From Caldilineaceae bacterium (GTDB lineage Bacteria > Chloroflexota > Anaerolineae > Caldilineales > Caldilineaceae): a DNA stretch of 64,000 bases. Both the position numbers and the translations under genes were made by a program. A model generated the notes under the pieces. It was given only the letters and a program-made list of their open reading frames with translations. It made no database searches and was not told the DNA's origin. The stretch is taken from assembly GCA_022842065.1 (NCBI GenBank), contig JALHQH010000008.1, positions 186,001 to 250,000 of the forward strand. Direction: 5' to 3'. Position 1 is the stretch's first letter. Each line of letters opens with the position of its first letter. Positions 35,686 through 44,065 of the stretch are shown one piece after another.

Positions 35686-36735
35686 ATGAGCACTTATCTA
35701 ATCCGGCGTATCTTTACCGCTATTCCCACCTTGCTCTTCATCAGTTTTGTCATCTTTGCGCTGCTTGACCTTGCCCCCGGTGATCCGACCGGTAGCTTAC
35801 CCCTCACCATTCCACCAGAAGTGCGCGAAAAAATTCGCCAATCACTGGGTCTTGATGAACCCTTTGTGGTGCGCTATTTGCTCTGGCTAAAACAGTTTAC
35901 CCTGCATGAACCGATTAACGCGATCGAGCAAACTTTTGGCATCACTGTGCCTGGGGTGCAAATCGGTGGCGTTTCCATCATCGACCAGCCTGGTGAACGC
36001 TTGCGTGTGACTTCATGGGCATCGCGCGGAAAACCAGTGGCAGAATTGATTTTGGAACGCGTGCCGCAAACACTTTGGGTGGTGGGACTTTCTTATCTGC
36101 TCTCTGTCCTCATCGCCATTCCGCTCGGTGTCTTGGGGGCGGTGCGGCAAAACTCGATTTTTGACCAAGTTTCCTCGGTCGTTGCTGTCATCGGCTACTC
36201 GATGCCGACCTTTGTGACGGGATTACTGGCGATTGTCATCTTTAGTGTCAAACTAGGTTGGTTTCCCATGATCTATGACACAACCCTGGTCGTCAATGAT
36301 ATCGGCAGTTTGTGGCAACAGGTCCGCCAGATGATTATGCCGGTTTCCGTATTGGCCTTTTTTCAAGTTGCACAACTCAGTCGCTTTACCCGCTCCTCCA
36401 TGTTGGATAATTTAAAGCAGGACTACGTGCGCACTGCCAATGCCAAAGGCTTCCGTCAGCGCTATGTCGTGACCAAACATGTCTTGCGCAATAGCTTGAT
36501 TCCGGTCATTACCTTGATCGCCTTGGGCATCCCGAGCATTTTTGCCGGTGCCATTATTACCGAACAGATCTTCCGTGTCAATGGCTTGGGGGCGCTGCTG
36601 ATCATTGCCATTCAAAGTTTTGATATTCCGGTGGTGATGACCGTTTTGTTCATCTTTGCGGTCTTAATCGTCACCTTTAATCTGATTGCTGATATTGTCT
36701 ATGGTGTCCTAGACCCACGCATTCAGTATAGTTAG
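35686..36735 (+). CDS. ABC transporter permease, DppB/OppB type
   Basis: The 349-residue inner-membrane subunit starts MSTYLIRRIFTAIPTLLFIS, the usual opening of DppB/OppB proteins, followed by FALLDLAPGDPTG. Six helices; the EAA loop is DYVRTANAKGFRQRYVVTKH, where the ATPase would dock. An extended 70-residue segment after helix 1 (about 65-130) is larger than in typical DppB. I chose the ATG with GGGAG upstream over a longer TTG frame. Pairs with the DppC-type gene downstream. Confidence 0.92.
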   Translation: MSTYLIRRIFTAIPTLLFISFVIFALLDLAPGDPTGSLPLTIPPEVREKIRQSLGLDEPFVVRYLLWLKQFTLHEPINAIEQTFGITVPGVQIGGVSIIDQPGERLRVTSWASRGKPVAELILERVPQTLWVVGLSYLLSVLIAIPLGVLGAVRQNSIFDQVSSVVAVIGYSMPTFVTGLLAIVIFSVKLGWFPMIYDTTLVVNDIGSLWQQVRQMIMPVSVLAFFQVAQLSRFTRSSMLDNLKQDYVRTANAKGFRQRYVVTKHVLRNSLIPVITLIALGIPSIFAGAIITEQIFRVNGLGALLIIAIQSFDIPVVMTVLFIFAVLIVTFNLIADIVYGVLDPRIQYS

Positions 36736-36749
36736 TGTCTAATTAATAT

Positions 36750-36777
36750 TAATAATTAATTGTTTTCCATTAATTAT
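36750..36777. repeat. AT-rich palindrome shared with the phoX downstream region
   Basis: AATAATTAAT and ATTAATTATT around TGTTTTCC. The 24 bases ending TTTTCCATTAATTATTGA are identical to those in the palindrome at 23305-23353. It separates the two permease genes. Confidence 0.7.
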
Positions 36778-36820
36778 TGAGACGTCTCTATAGTTATTAT
36801 CACGAGGTAAGACGAGGGTT

Positions 36821-37762
36821 ATGGCCGCAACAACACAAGCTGCTCCATCCGGACTGCAACTAGTGCAGAAAAAGTCAACAAAACCGCGTACACTTTGGCG
36901 CGATGCTTGGGGACAATTCCGCAAAAATAAACTTGCCATCGTCGGCTTGATCGTGCTGATTCTGCTGATTGTTGCCGCTCTGGCTGGGCCGATCGTCTAC
37001 ACTGCTGATCCGGACAAAATTGATATCCTTGCTTCCGAATTGAGTCCGACTTTAACTGGCGAACATCCCTTTGGGACCGACGATCTGGGTCGCGACAGCT
37101 TGGCGCGCAATCTCTATGGCGGACGGATTTCGCTGGCGGTCGGTTTTACGGCCATGTTGCTGGCGATGACCGTCGGCACGTTGATTGGTCTGCTCTCTGG
37201 TTTTATTCCCAGCCTCGATGGGCCACTCATGCGCTTTACCGACATGATGTTTGCCCTGCCTCAATTGCCCCTATTGCTTGTCATCATTATGCTTTTTCGC
37301 GATTCATTGCGCGGCCTTTTTGGCCCCGAAGTGGGGATTTTTATTTTGGTCGTCTTTGTGATTGGCATTTTAGGTTGGATGCCAACAGCGCGCATTGTCC
37401 GCGGTTCTGTCCTCTCCATCAAGCAGAAAGAATTTGTCGAAGCTGCCGGCTGTATTGGTGTGCGTCGCAACATGATCATGTTCAAACATATCCTGCCCAA
37501 TGTCATGAGCCCGATCATTGTGTCGGCCACCCTTGGGATCGCCTCGGCCATTCTTACCGAATCAGCGCTCTCGTTTCTCGGCTTGGGTTTTCCGTCCGAT
37601 GTGCCAACTTGGGGCCGGCTGCTCTTTGATGGCCGCGACTTTATGACGCGCAATCCCTGGCTTGTTTTTTGGCCTGGCCTCTTTATCTCGTTGACCATTC
37701 TCAGCATCAACTTCATGGGTGATGGCTTGCGCGATGCACTCGATCCACGCTCGCGGCAGTAA
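36821..37762 (+). CDS. ABC transporter permease, DppC/OppC type
   Basis: 313 residues. The N-terminal segment LWRDAWGQFRKNKLAIVGLI is the OppC-type N-domain, followed by the conserved HPFGTDDLGRDSLARNLYGG, six helices, the EAA loop KQKEFVEAAGCIGVRRNMIM, and the C-terminal LSFLGLGFPSDVPTWGRLL. It forms the translocation pore with the upstream permease. No ATP-binding subunit gene follows; a second binding-protein gene comes instead after a repeat-rich gap. Confidence 0.92.
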   Translation: MAATTQAAPSGLQLVQKKSTKPRTLWRDAWGQFRKNKLAIVGLIVLILLIVAALAGPIVYTADPDKIDILASELSPTLTGEHPFGTDDLGRDSLARNLYGGRISLAVGFTAMLLAMTVGTLIGLLSGFIPSLDGPLMRFTDMMFALPQLPLLLVIIMLFRDSLRGLFGPEVGIFILVVFVIGILGWMPTARIVRGSVLSIKQKEFVEAAGCIGVRRNMIMFKHILPNVMSPIIVSATLGIASAILTESALSFLGLGFPSDVPTWGRLLFDGRDFMTRNPWLVFWPGLFISLTILSINFMGDGLRDALDPRSRQ

Positions 37763-37824
37763 ATTGTACGCAGCGGGGATAGCTAAAAATTTGTTGGTTT
37801 CGTGGGTAACACCATAGTTTCGCC

Positions 37825-37880
37825 CTCGTCCCGCACGGATAGAACACCTGAACGGCAAACAGCAGCTGCTGCGGGACGAG
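37825..37880. repeat. Inverted repeat, 11-bp arms
   Basis: CTCGTCCCGCA and TGCGGGACGAG are separated by 34 nt, downstream of the DppC-type gene. Together with MITE copy D it fills most of the 316-bp gap before the second binding-protein gene. Confidence 0.55.
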
Positions 37881-37920
37881 CTAATTCTTCAAATCTTCGC
37901 TGACAGTGTGCTCCGTACTT

Positions 37921-38007
37921 CTATCGACAAGTCAAATAAACATGGCACCAAATCAATACCCATGACAGCAGAGCCGCTGTGACATGTTTATTTGCGGTAT
38001 CTATTAG
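37921..38007. repeat. MITE-like repeat, degenerate copy D (87 bp)
   Basis: The termini CTATCGACAAGTCAAATAAA and TTTATTTGCGGTATCTATTAG pair over about 22 of 29 bases. AAATAAACATGGCAC matches copy A; the inner hairpin has diverged. Confidence 0.6.
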
Positions 38008-38078
38008 CTGTGACAAACACAGGTTGCATAGTCCCCCAATTAACAAAATTCTCATTATCATTGAAGGAGACTGAGTAA

Positions 38079-39890
38079 ATGACACACCCGCGTACAATAA
38101 AGTTCCTCCCGCGCCTTAGTTTGCTGTTGGTGGCAGTAATGCTCTTGACGGCCTGTCCGGTCGCCGCACCGGCCGTTGATAGTGGCGCAACCACCGATGA
38201 AGCGACCGACAGTGATGGGGCCGCGGCGAGTGATGCTCTCGGTGGCCGCGATCCAAAGACCCTGAATATCCTCTACTGGCAGGCGGTTTCGATTCTCAAC
38301 CCCTATCTTTCCAGCGGCACCAAAGATTATGATGCTGGTTCACTCATCCTGGAACCGCTGGCCAACTATAATCCCGATGGGGAGTTGGAGCCGACCTTGG
38401 TAAACGCCATTCCGACCGTGGAAAATGGTGGGATTTCTGAAGATCTGACCACCATCACCTGGACGCTACAAGAAGGTGTTACCTGGTCTGATGGTACGCC
38501 CTTCACGGCTGACGATGTGGTCTTTACCTGGCAATATTGTACGACCCCTGAGACTGGTTGCAGTTCAGTCAGTTCGTTTGAGGATGTGGCCACGGTGGAA
38601 GCTGTTGATCCCCTGACGGTGCTGATCACCTTTGCTTCGCCCAAGCCTTTCCCCTATGGTCCTTTTACCGGTTCGCTTGCGCCAATCTTGCAAAAGGCAC
38701 AATTTGAAAGTTGCATTGGTGCCGCGGCGCAAGGTTGTGCCGAGCAAAACACCGGCCCCATCGGGACTGGTCCCTTCAAAGTGGTTGATTTCCGCGCCAA
38801 TGATGTGGTGACCTATGAACGCAACGAAAACTACCGGGAAGAGGGTAAGCCCTACTTCGATACGGTGGTTTTTAAGGGTGGTGGTGATGCGGCCTCTGCG
38901 GCGCGTGCCGTCCTGGAAACGGGCGAAATCGATTACGCCTGGAATCTGCAGGTGGAACCGCAAATCTTAGCGGATATGGCAACCGGCGGGCAGGGCGCAC
39001 TGGTAACCGGCTTTGGTGGGAGTGTCGAACGGATTCTGATTAACTTTACCAATCCCGATCCGGCACTTGGCGATCAACGTTCAGAGTGGGCACCCGGTAA
39101 TCCCAACGCCCATCCTTTCCTCAGTAACAAGGTCATCCGCCAGGCGCTCTCCATGGCGATTGATCGCACGATCATTGCTGAACAACTCTATGGCGCGGCT
39201 GGTCAGCCGACCTGTAATGCGATCTCCGGGCCGCCGGCCTTTGCCTCGCCCAATACTTCCTGTGCCCAGGATATGGCCGGTGCGATTGCGCTGCTGGACG
39301 AAGCGGGTATTGTCGATACCGATGGGGACGGCATCCGCGAAGCTGATGGTATCCCGCTACGGATTCTCTACCAAACCTCGACCAACGCGGTGCGCCAGAA
39401 GACTCAAGCGCTGGTCAAACAATGGTGGACTGAGCTCGGCGTAGAAACTGAGTTGCGTGATGTGGACGCTGCCGTTTTCTTTGGCGGCGATCCAAACAGT
39501 CCCGACACGCTGGGCAAGTTCTATACCGATGTGCAGATGTTTACCACTGGGCCACAGGCGCCTGATCCCCAAACCCACCTGGCCAACTGGCTTTGCAATG
39601 AGGGGGAAAATATTGTGCAGTCGGAAAATAACTACTTGGGTAGTAATACCGAACGCTGGTGCAACGAAGAATATGATGCGCTGTGGGCCGAACTGTCACA
39701 GACCGCCGATCCGGCGGCGCGCAGCGAAGTGGCCATTGCCTTAAATGACTTGCTGCACAATGAGTATGTGCAGTTGCCGTTAGTCTTCCGTGGTCTGCCT
39801 GGCGCGCACCACAATACCCTGGCCGGTGTGCGCTTGCCCGGCTGGGATAGCGACTTGTGGAATATTGAAGACTGGACCCGCGTTGAATAG
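38079..39890 (+). CDS. ABC transporter solute-binding lipoprotein (family 5), copy 2
   Basis: 603 residues, a close paralogue of the protein at 33668. It has the same plan (signal ending LLTACPV, Ala/Asp-rich linker, then DPKTLNILYWQAVSILNPYL) and the same C-terminus (LWNIEDWTRVE). The lipobox is LTAC. GAAGGAGA lies 12 bp before the ATG. Differences cluster in the linker and in surface positions, so the ligand may be similar; expression could differ because each copy has its own leader. The gene is followed by a strong hairpin that probably ends the operon. Confidence 0.9.
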   Translation: MTHPRTIKFLPRLSLLLVAVMLLTACPVAAPAVDSGATTDEATDSDGAAASDALGGRDPKTLNILYWQAVSILNPYLSSGTKDYDAGSLILEPLANYNPDGELEPTLVNAIPTVENGGISEDLTTITWTLQEGVTWSDGTPFTADDVVFTWQYCTTPETGCSSVSSFEDVATVEAVDPLTVLITFASPKPFPYGPFTGSLAPILQKAQFESCIGAAAQGCAEQNTGPIGTGPFKVVDFRANDVVTYERNENYREEGKPYFDTVVFKGGGDAASAARAVLETGEIDYAWNLQVEPQILADMATGGQGALVTGFGGSVERILINFTNPDPALGDQRSEWAPGNPNAHPFLSNKVIRQALSMAIDRTIIAEQLYGAAGQPTCNAISGPPAFASPNTSCAQDMAGAIALLDEAGIVDTDGDGIREADGIPLRILYQTSTNAVRQKTQALVKQWWTELGVETELRDVDAAVFFGGDPNSPDTLGKFYTDVQMFTTGPQAPDPQTHLANWLCNEGENIVQSENNYLGSNTERWCNEEYDALWAELSQTADPAARSEVAIALNDLLHNEYVQLPLVFRGLPGAHHNTLAGVRLPGWDSDLWNIEDWTRVE

Positions 39891-39910
39891 TTGACGCTGT
39901 CGGTTTTGAA

Positions 39911-39951
39911 GCAAGAGCGTAGCGTTTGCTCCGCAAACGCTACGCTCTTGC
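39911..39951 (+). terminator. Strong hairpin after binding-protein copy 2
   Basis: GCAAGAGCGTAGCGTTTGC and its exact complement, with a 3-nt loop, make a 19-bp stem 21 bp after the stop codon. There is no T-run, so termination or 3'-end protection is likely rather than certain. Confidence 0.5.
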
Positions 39952-39987
39952 GCAGCTGAAAGCCAGTCCATAAAAGATGGGACAACC

Positions 39988-40986
39988 CTAGCGCTCGACC
40001 AACCCCACACCGCGGCGCATCGCCTCGTCAAAATCCCCAATCCAGTGCCACCAGTTGGTTAAGGGGCGGCCACGATAGGTCAGCCCGTTATCTACGCCCG
40101 GCAAGTTCTGCATCCAGTAGATAAACCAGGCCAGGCTATCACCTTGCCAACGGTCACAATTGAGCTGCTGTTTGGTGCCGCCGCCATCGGGCCGCCAATC
40201 TTCAATATCCGTCCACACATATTTGGGATTGCGCCAATCATAATCCCGTTCGCCGTTGGGCGGGAAGTGCGCCCAGCCACAGCGACCCTCACCTGGCTTG
40301 CCCACAAATTTATGCCAGAAAAGCTCTGGGTCTACCTGCCGCAGCACGGCCTCAATCTGGTGCATGTGATCTTCCACTGCTTCGGAGGGTCCGCGCCCGT
40401 AGTTGTAATGGTAGACAGTGTAGGTGCTGCCCAGCACAGGCAAATCAGCCGGATCGCGGTCACTGTTGCTGATATCGCCATAGGGGCCGGCCATGTTCGA
40501 TTCCCACAGATCGATCACGCCGCCGTGGTAACCCCAGATCCAGACCTCTTTAATTCCTTTTTCTTCTACCCACTGCCGAATGCCAATGCGCGCCATGATT
40601 GCGTTGTAATCGGTCATGGGCACCCGATGGCCAGGTTTGGGCCAGGTAGGTAATGGTTCTAAAAATTCAATGCTCTCCGCGATCTGATAATGGAGGCTGG
40701 GCTGTGCGCTTTGGTCTTTATAACCGTGATAGCGACTGCCCGCTGTCAACGCGTCGACGACTTGTTGCGTGGTGCGAGCGGTGTGGGCACGCACCTGCAC
40801 CAGTGTCCCACCCACATCGCCGGTGACGCCGCGGTCAAGCTGGTTGCCGCGCACGGGAAAGTAATGAACGAGTAGGACGGGGATAGTAAAGCGCGCCGCG
40901 CCACTGGTGGTCGGTGATTGACTGGTCGGCGCTGTGGCTGGTGACGACTGCATCAAGCGCTTTAACCAATTGCGTAAAATGTTCAT
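39988..40986 (-). CDS. Conserved hypothetical protein
   Basis: The 332-residue protein is not recognised. After a polar N-terminus (residues 1-30) it reads FTIPVLLVHYFPVRGNQLD and then has many Trp and His residues (KEVWIWGYHGGVIDLWESN, PELFWHKFVGKPGEGRCGWA, LTNWWHWIGDF), as in secreted or carbohydrate-related proteins. No clear signal peptide or catalytic motif is visible. It stands alone on the minus strand, bounded by the sod terminator upstream. Frame and codon use look genuine. Confidence 0.65.
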   Translation of the reverse strand: MNILRNWLKRLMQSSPATAPTSQSPTTSGAARFTIPVLLVHYFPVRGNQLDRGVTGDVGGTLVQVRAHTARTTQQVVDALTAGSRYHGYKDQSAQPSLHYQIAESIEFLEPLPTWPKPGHRVPMTDYNAIMARIGIRQWVEEKGIKEVWIWGYHGGVIDLWESNMAGPYGDISNSDRDPADLPVLGSTYTVYHYNYGRGPSEAVEDHMHQIEAVLRQVDPELFWHKFVGKPGEGRCGWAHFPPNGERDYDWRNPKYVWTDIEDWRPDGGGTKQQLNCDRWQGDSLAWFIYWMQNLPGVDNGLTYRGRPLTNWWHWIGDFDEAMRRGVGLVER

Positions 40987-41003
40987 CGGTTTTTTTCCAT
41001 AGA

Positions 41004-41033
41004 AAAAGGGCAGGAACTGATTCCTGCCCTTTT
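41004..41033 (-). terminator. Intrinsic terminator of sod
   Basis: AAAAGGGCAGGAA, CTGA, TTCCTGCCCTTTT: a 13-bp stem followed on the minus strand by TTTTTC, 25 bp after the sod stop. Confidence 0.75.
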
Positions 41034-41057
41034 ATCAACATCGCTATTTCTTACTGC

Positions 41058-41663
41058 TTACATGGCCGAGGCGTAATTCTTGGCGACTTCGTCCCAGTTG
41101 ACCACATTCCACCAGGCGGTGATATAGTCTGGGCGGCGGTTCTGGTAGTTCAGGTAATAAGCATGTTCCCAGACATCCAACCCCAGGAGCGGCGTGTTGC
41201 CGTCCATGTAGGGGCTGTCCTGGTTGGCGGAGCTGGTGATCTCCAGGCTACCACCCTTGACAATCAACCACGCCCAACCACTGCCGAAGCGGGTAGTGGC
41301 CGCGGCGGCGAAGGCCTTCTTGAATTCGTCAAAGCTGCCCCACTTGGCATCAATGGCGCTGCCAAGTTCACCAGTGGGCGCGCCACCGGCATTGGGGGCC
41401 ATAACTGTCCAGAAAAGGGAGTGGTTGGCGTGGCCACCGCCGTTATTGCGCACCGCGGTGCGAATCTTCTCCGGCAAGCTGTCGATGTTTTGGAGAATTT
41501 CCTTGATGTCCTTGTTTTCCCACTCGGTGCCGGCAACGGCATTGTTGAGATTGGTCACATAGGTGTTGTGGTGCTTGCCGTGGTGAATCTCCATGGTGCG
41601 GGCATCAACATGGGGTTCAAGGGCGTTGGTTGCATAGGGTAGATTGGGTAATGAAAAAGCCAT
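41058..41663 (-). CDS. sod: Iron/manganese superoxide dismutase
   Basis: The 201-residue protein is a full-length Fe/Mn-type superoxide dismutase. Metal ligands are visible in [10 protein letters not shown] (first His), [14 protein letters not shown] (second His) and [19 protein letters not shown] (Asp and third His). Gly-Gly-His preceding NHSLFW is the usual active-site context. AGGAGGAAAGATC precedes the ATG. It removes superoxide in the cytoplasm. Metal preference cannot be fixed from sequence alone. It ends in a clear terminator. Confidence 0.95.
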   Translation of the reverse strand: MAFSLPNLPYATNALEPHVDARTMEIHHGKHHNTYVTNLNNAVAGTEWENKDIKEILQNIDSLPEKIRTAVRNNGGGHANHSLFWTVMAPNAGGAPTGELGSAIDAKWGSFDEFKKAFAAAATTRFGSGWAWLIVKGGSLEITSSANQDSPYMDGNTPLLGLDVWEHAYYLNYQNRRPDYITAWWNVVNWDEVAKNYASAM

Positions 41664-41828
41664 GATCTTTCCTCCTGAGTTGCTTGCTTGTTTGTATTTG
41701 GCTCATTTACGACAAAAGTGTAACGGATCCGTCAATGAATGACAGTGCGATAGTATACAAAGTAATTGATAAAGGCGTCAAACTCTCCGCAAAGGTCGGT
41801 TGTGCGGCGAGTCAGGGGATACACCCAT

Positions 41829-42359
41829 TCAGCGTGCGCTCAGTCGCACAAACATCGCACGCCGGCGATGTACTGTCACTTGCCAGCCCAATTGCTCCAG
41901 CGTGTTCAGGGTCGGTCGATCCAGATGACAGTTATGGGCGACGCCTTGCCACCACGGTGTTAACGCATGAAAGAACGCGGCCAGCCATTTGGTCTCTGGT
42001 TGGACATGTTCAACCATGTGCAACACGCCACCAGGACGCAACACCCGGCGCACCTCACGCAGCGCTTGGGTTTGATCATTGACGGAGCAAAAAACCAGAC
42101 TGCTTACGACATGGTCAAAGCTGTGATCACGATAGGGCAAGGCTTCTGCCCCGGCTGTATCAATGGTGATGGGGATCGTCAATTTACCCGCGACCGCCCG
42201 CGCCGCCTCAGCCCGCGTCGCATCCGGCTCAATCGCCCAAACTTGGCGCGCTTTGGCATAATGGGCAAGATTTTCGCCCTCGCCAACCCCAATCTCCAAT
42301 ACATCGCCAGTTAAATCTGCTACCAGCCGTTTGCGCCAGCCTGCACTCTGCCACATCAT
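41829..42359 (-). CDS. Class I SAM-dependent methyltransferase
   Basis: A 176-residue small methyltransferase (type 11 fold). Motif I is [15 protein letters not shown], the acidic loop [33 protein letters not shown] and [20 protein letters not shown] are the usual post-I and motif III segments. Related proteins methylate phospholipids, thiols or small metabolites; the substrate is not readable here. AAGGAGG precedes the ATG. It lies downstream of the metallophosphoesterase gene across a repeat. Confidence 0.85.
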   Translation of the reverse strand: MMWQSAGWRKRLVADLTGDVLEIGVGEGENLAHYAKARQVWAIEPDATRAEAARAVAGKLTIPITIDTAGAEALPYRDHSFDHVVSSLVFCSVNDQTQALREVRRVLRPGGVLHMVEHVQPETKWLAAFFHALTPWWQGVAHNCHLDRPTLNTLEQLGWQVTVHRRRAMFVRLSAR

Positions 42360-42372
42360 TGCTTTACCTCCT

Positions 42373-42468
42373 TAATGAGTAAAACGTAAAACGTAATGCA
42401 TAATCGCTGCTGTCACTGCTTGCGCATATATTTCACGCAGCACGTTTCACGCTTCACGTTTCACTCCC
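42373..42468. repeat. ACGTAAAACGTRATGCG-type hairpin repeat, copy 1
   Basis: GTAAAACGTAAAACGTAATG on one side and CACGTTTCACGCTTCACGTT on the other form an imperfect stem between two minus-strand genes. Three further copies lie at 46119, 47809 and 63334. Confidence 0.6.
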
Positions 42469-43585
42469 CCACCACGGTGATCAACGCAATCTGAGGTCGT
42501 GCCCCAAAGCGCAGCGGGATCCCTTCGCCAATCCCCCGTGAAACATAAACGTGGGTCTGATCCCGGCGCATATAGCCGGCGGCTTCGCGGCGCTTGAGGT
42601 GTTCCGAATGGGTATGCGCCGCCCCTAGCCAGGGCAACACAATCTGTCCACCGTGGGTATGGCCGGCCAGAATCAGGTCGGCACGCCGCGAATCGGGTTC
42701 CTCCAAAATATCGGGATTGTGGCTGAGCAGAATGTTCGGTTCGCCACTTGGCAGCTGCCGTAACGTTTGGACCAGATCCGGCGTCCCTTCTGTGACATCG
42801 TCAACCCCGGCCAGATGAATATCAACGCCATCGCTCTGCCCTGGTTTATGGCGCAGGTGTAATGAGCGATTATGCAGCACCTCTAAGCCATGTTCGGCCA
42901 GCGTATTGCGCAAGCGGGCCACATCGTTGAAGTGGATCCGCTTTAGATCAAAGGGCATATTCATAAAAAATTGGGCAAAACGATAAAACTCGCGGGCATT
43001 ATTCATCATCCCGGCGAGGCGGCGGATGAGGGCGCGATTGAGTGGTTTACCGTTGAGTTGCCGCCCAGCGCGCAGTTGATAGCGCATCCAATTCCGGGTA
43101 AACATATCGCTGTGGCTGTAACAGACATAGTCGTGGTTGCCCAAAACGCCATAACCGCCCAGCCGTGGGGGCGGCACATTTTCTAGCAGCATGATAATGT
43201 TTTCCAGCCCAACTTCGTTATGCCAGAAATCACCCGTATGGACCAGCAGATCATATTCCAGGCCGTACGTTAGCTGCCGGATTCGTTCAATTTTGGCCTG
43301 CTCGCGCCAGTCGATGCCTTGAAAGTGAGTATCGGAGAGGTGCAAAATGCGCAAGCCGGCCCGCGGCAGTCGCCCTTTGGCATGGGGTAGCCGGATGGTC
43401 AATTTTTCGAGACAGACATTGAGCGGTTCATGCAGAATTGCATAGCTGGCCAGCCCTGCGCCCAATCCGGTCAATAAGCCGAGCCCACCAAGCAGTTGCG
43501 CCTGTACCTTGCGATCCTGAAGCCGCGCCTGCATTTGATCCGGGGGCGAGAGCGGAAGCTCTTTCCGCTTGCCATTTGCGGTCAT
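42461..43585 (-). CDS. Membrane-anchored metallophosphoesterase, YkuE-like
   Basis: 374 residues. A single hydrophobic helix (LGGLGLLTGLGAGLASYAIL, about 33-52) is followed by a calcineurin-type phosphoesterase with the five metal-binding motifs: LRILHLSDTHFQG, YDLLVHTGDFW, GVLGNHDYV, NILLSHNPDI and LILAGHTHGGQI. These bind two metal ions. The YkuE subfamily acts extracytoplasmically; substrates include phosphodiesters and, in some, UDP-sugars. GAGGTAAACC precedes the ATG. Confidence 0.88.
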   Translation of the reverse strand: MTANGKRKELPLSPPDQMQARLQDRKVQAQLLGGLGLLTGLGAGLASYAILHEPLNVCLEKLTIRLPHAKGRLPRAGLRILHLSDTHFQGIDWREQAKIERIRQLTYGLEYDLLVHTGDFWHNEVGLENIIMLLENVPPPRLGGYGVLGNHDYVCYSHSDMFTRNWMRYQLRAGRQLNGKPLNRALIRRLAGMMNNAREFYRFAQFFMNMPFDLKRIHFNDVARLRNTLAEHGLEVLHNRSLHLRHKPGQSDGVDIHLAGVDDVTEGTPDLVQTLRQLPSGEPNILLSHNPDILEEPDSRRADLILAGHTHGGQIVLPWLGAAHTHSEHLKRREAAGYMRRDQTHVYVSRGIGEGIPLRFGARPQIALITVVGE

Positions 43586-43646
43586 GGTTTACCTCAATTA
43601 CAACGTAGAACTTCCATCACACCTGACGATCAGGTGTAACAGACCC

Positions 43647-43673
43647 AAAAAAAACGCTTGCAATGGGCAAGCG
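43647..43673 (-). terminator. Intrinsic terminator without an assigned gene
   Basis: On the minus strand CGCTTGC, CCATT, GCAAGCG is followed by eight T residues. It lies between the metallophosphoesterase start and a gene of opposite strand, so no annotated gene needs it. Confidence 0.65.
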
Positions 43674-43928
43674 CAGTAAAGAATAGATCATTGCCACTCG
43701 AAATACCATTGGTATCCAAGGTAGTATATACTACTCTACAAGGGTTCTCTGCGCAAAGCGGCGAGATCTCTTGTCGCGCTCAACTGTGCGGCGTTGTGCT
43801 TGCCTGCCGGTGCCTTACCCATCACGACATCAGCCTGGGTCTATCACTGCTTGCCCTGATTCAATCGCGACGCCGGTAATTGCGCACTCTGTTAGATTGA
43901 CAACAGACTTTTGTAGTCTGAAATTATA
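43647..43928 (-). ncRNA. Candidate small RNA with promoter and terminator
   Basis: On the minus strand a perfect TATAAT (43923-43928, weak -35) is followed about 250 nt later by an intrinsic terminator. No protein-coding gene lies between. The stretch has local hairpins (AGACTACAAAAGTCT, ATACCAATGGTAT). I do not recognise an RNA family. It could instead be the leader of an older gene; together with repeat copy 2 this fills the 480-bp gap 43586-44065. Confidence 0.25.
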
Positions 43929-43956
43929 TGATCTAAAGTAATATGCGAAATCGAAA

Positions 43957-44017
43957 AGGACTTACGCAGCACTCGGCGGCTGAGCGTGTCGAAGCCAGAG
44001 AGCGCTGCGTAAGTCCT
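43957..44017. repeat. Hairpin repeat with 25-nt GGCTTCG core, copy 2 (inverted)
   Basis: 18-bp arms (AGGACTTACGCAGCACTC, one G-T pair) enclose 25 nt whose reverse complement is TCTGGCTTCGACACGC to TCAGCCGCC. Orientation is opposite to copy 1. It lies about 50 bp before the transketolase gene. Confidence 0.8.
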
Positions 44018-44065
44018 ACGAAAGTAAAGTTAATAATGAAGTTGAAGTAATCTGAGGTGAAATTT

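Noticed and set aside
43619..43637. Operator-like palindrome ACACCTGACGATCAGGTGT before the metallophosphoesterase gene
   Set aside because: Arms of 8 bp occur often by chance in a repeat-rich region; no second site or promoter supports it.
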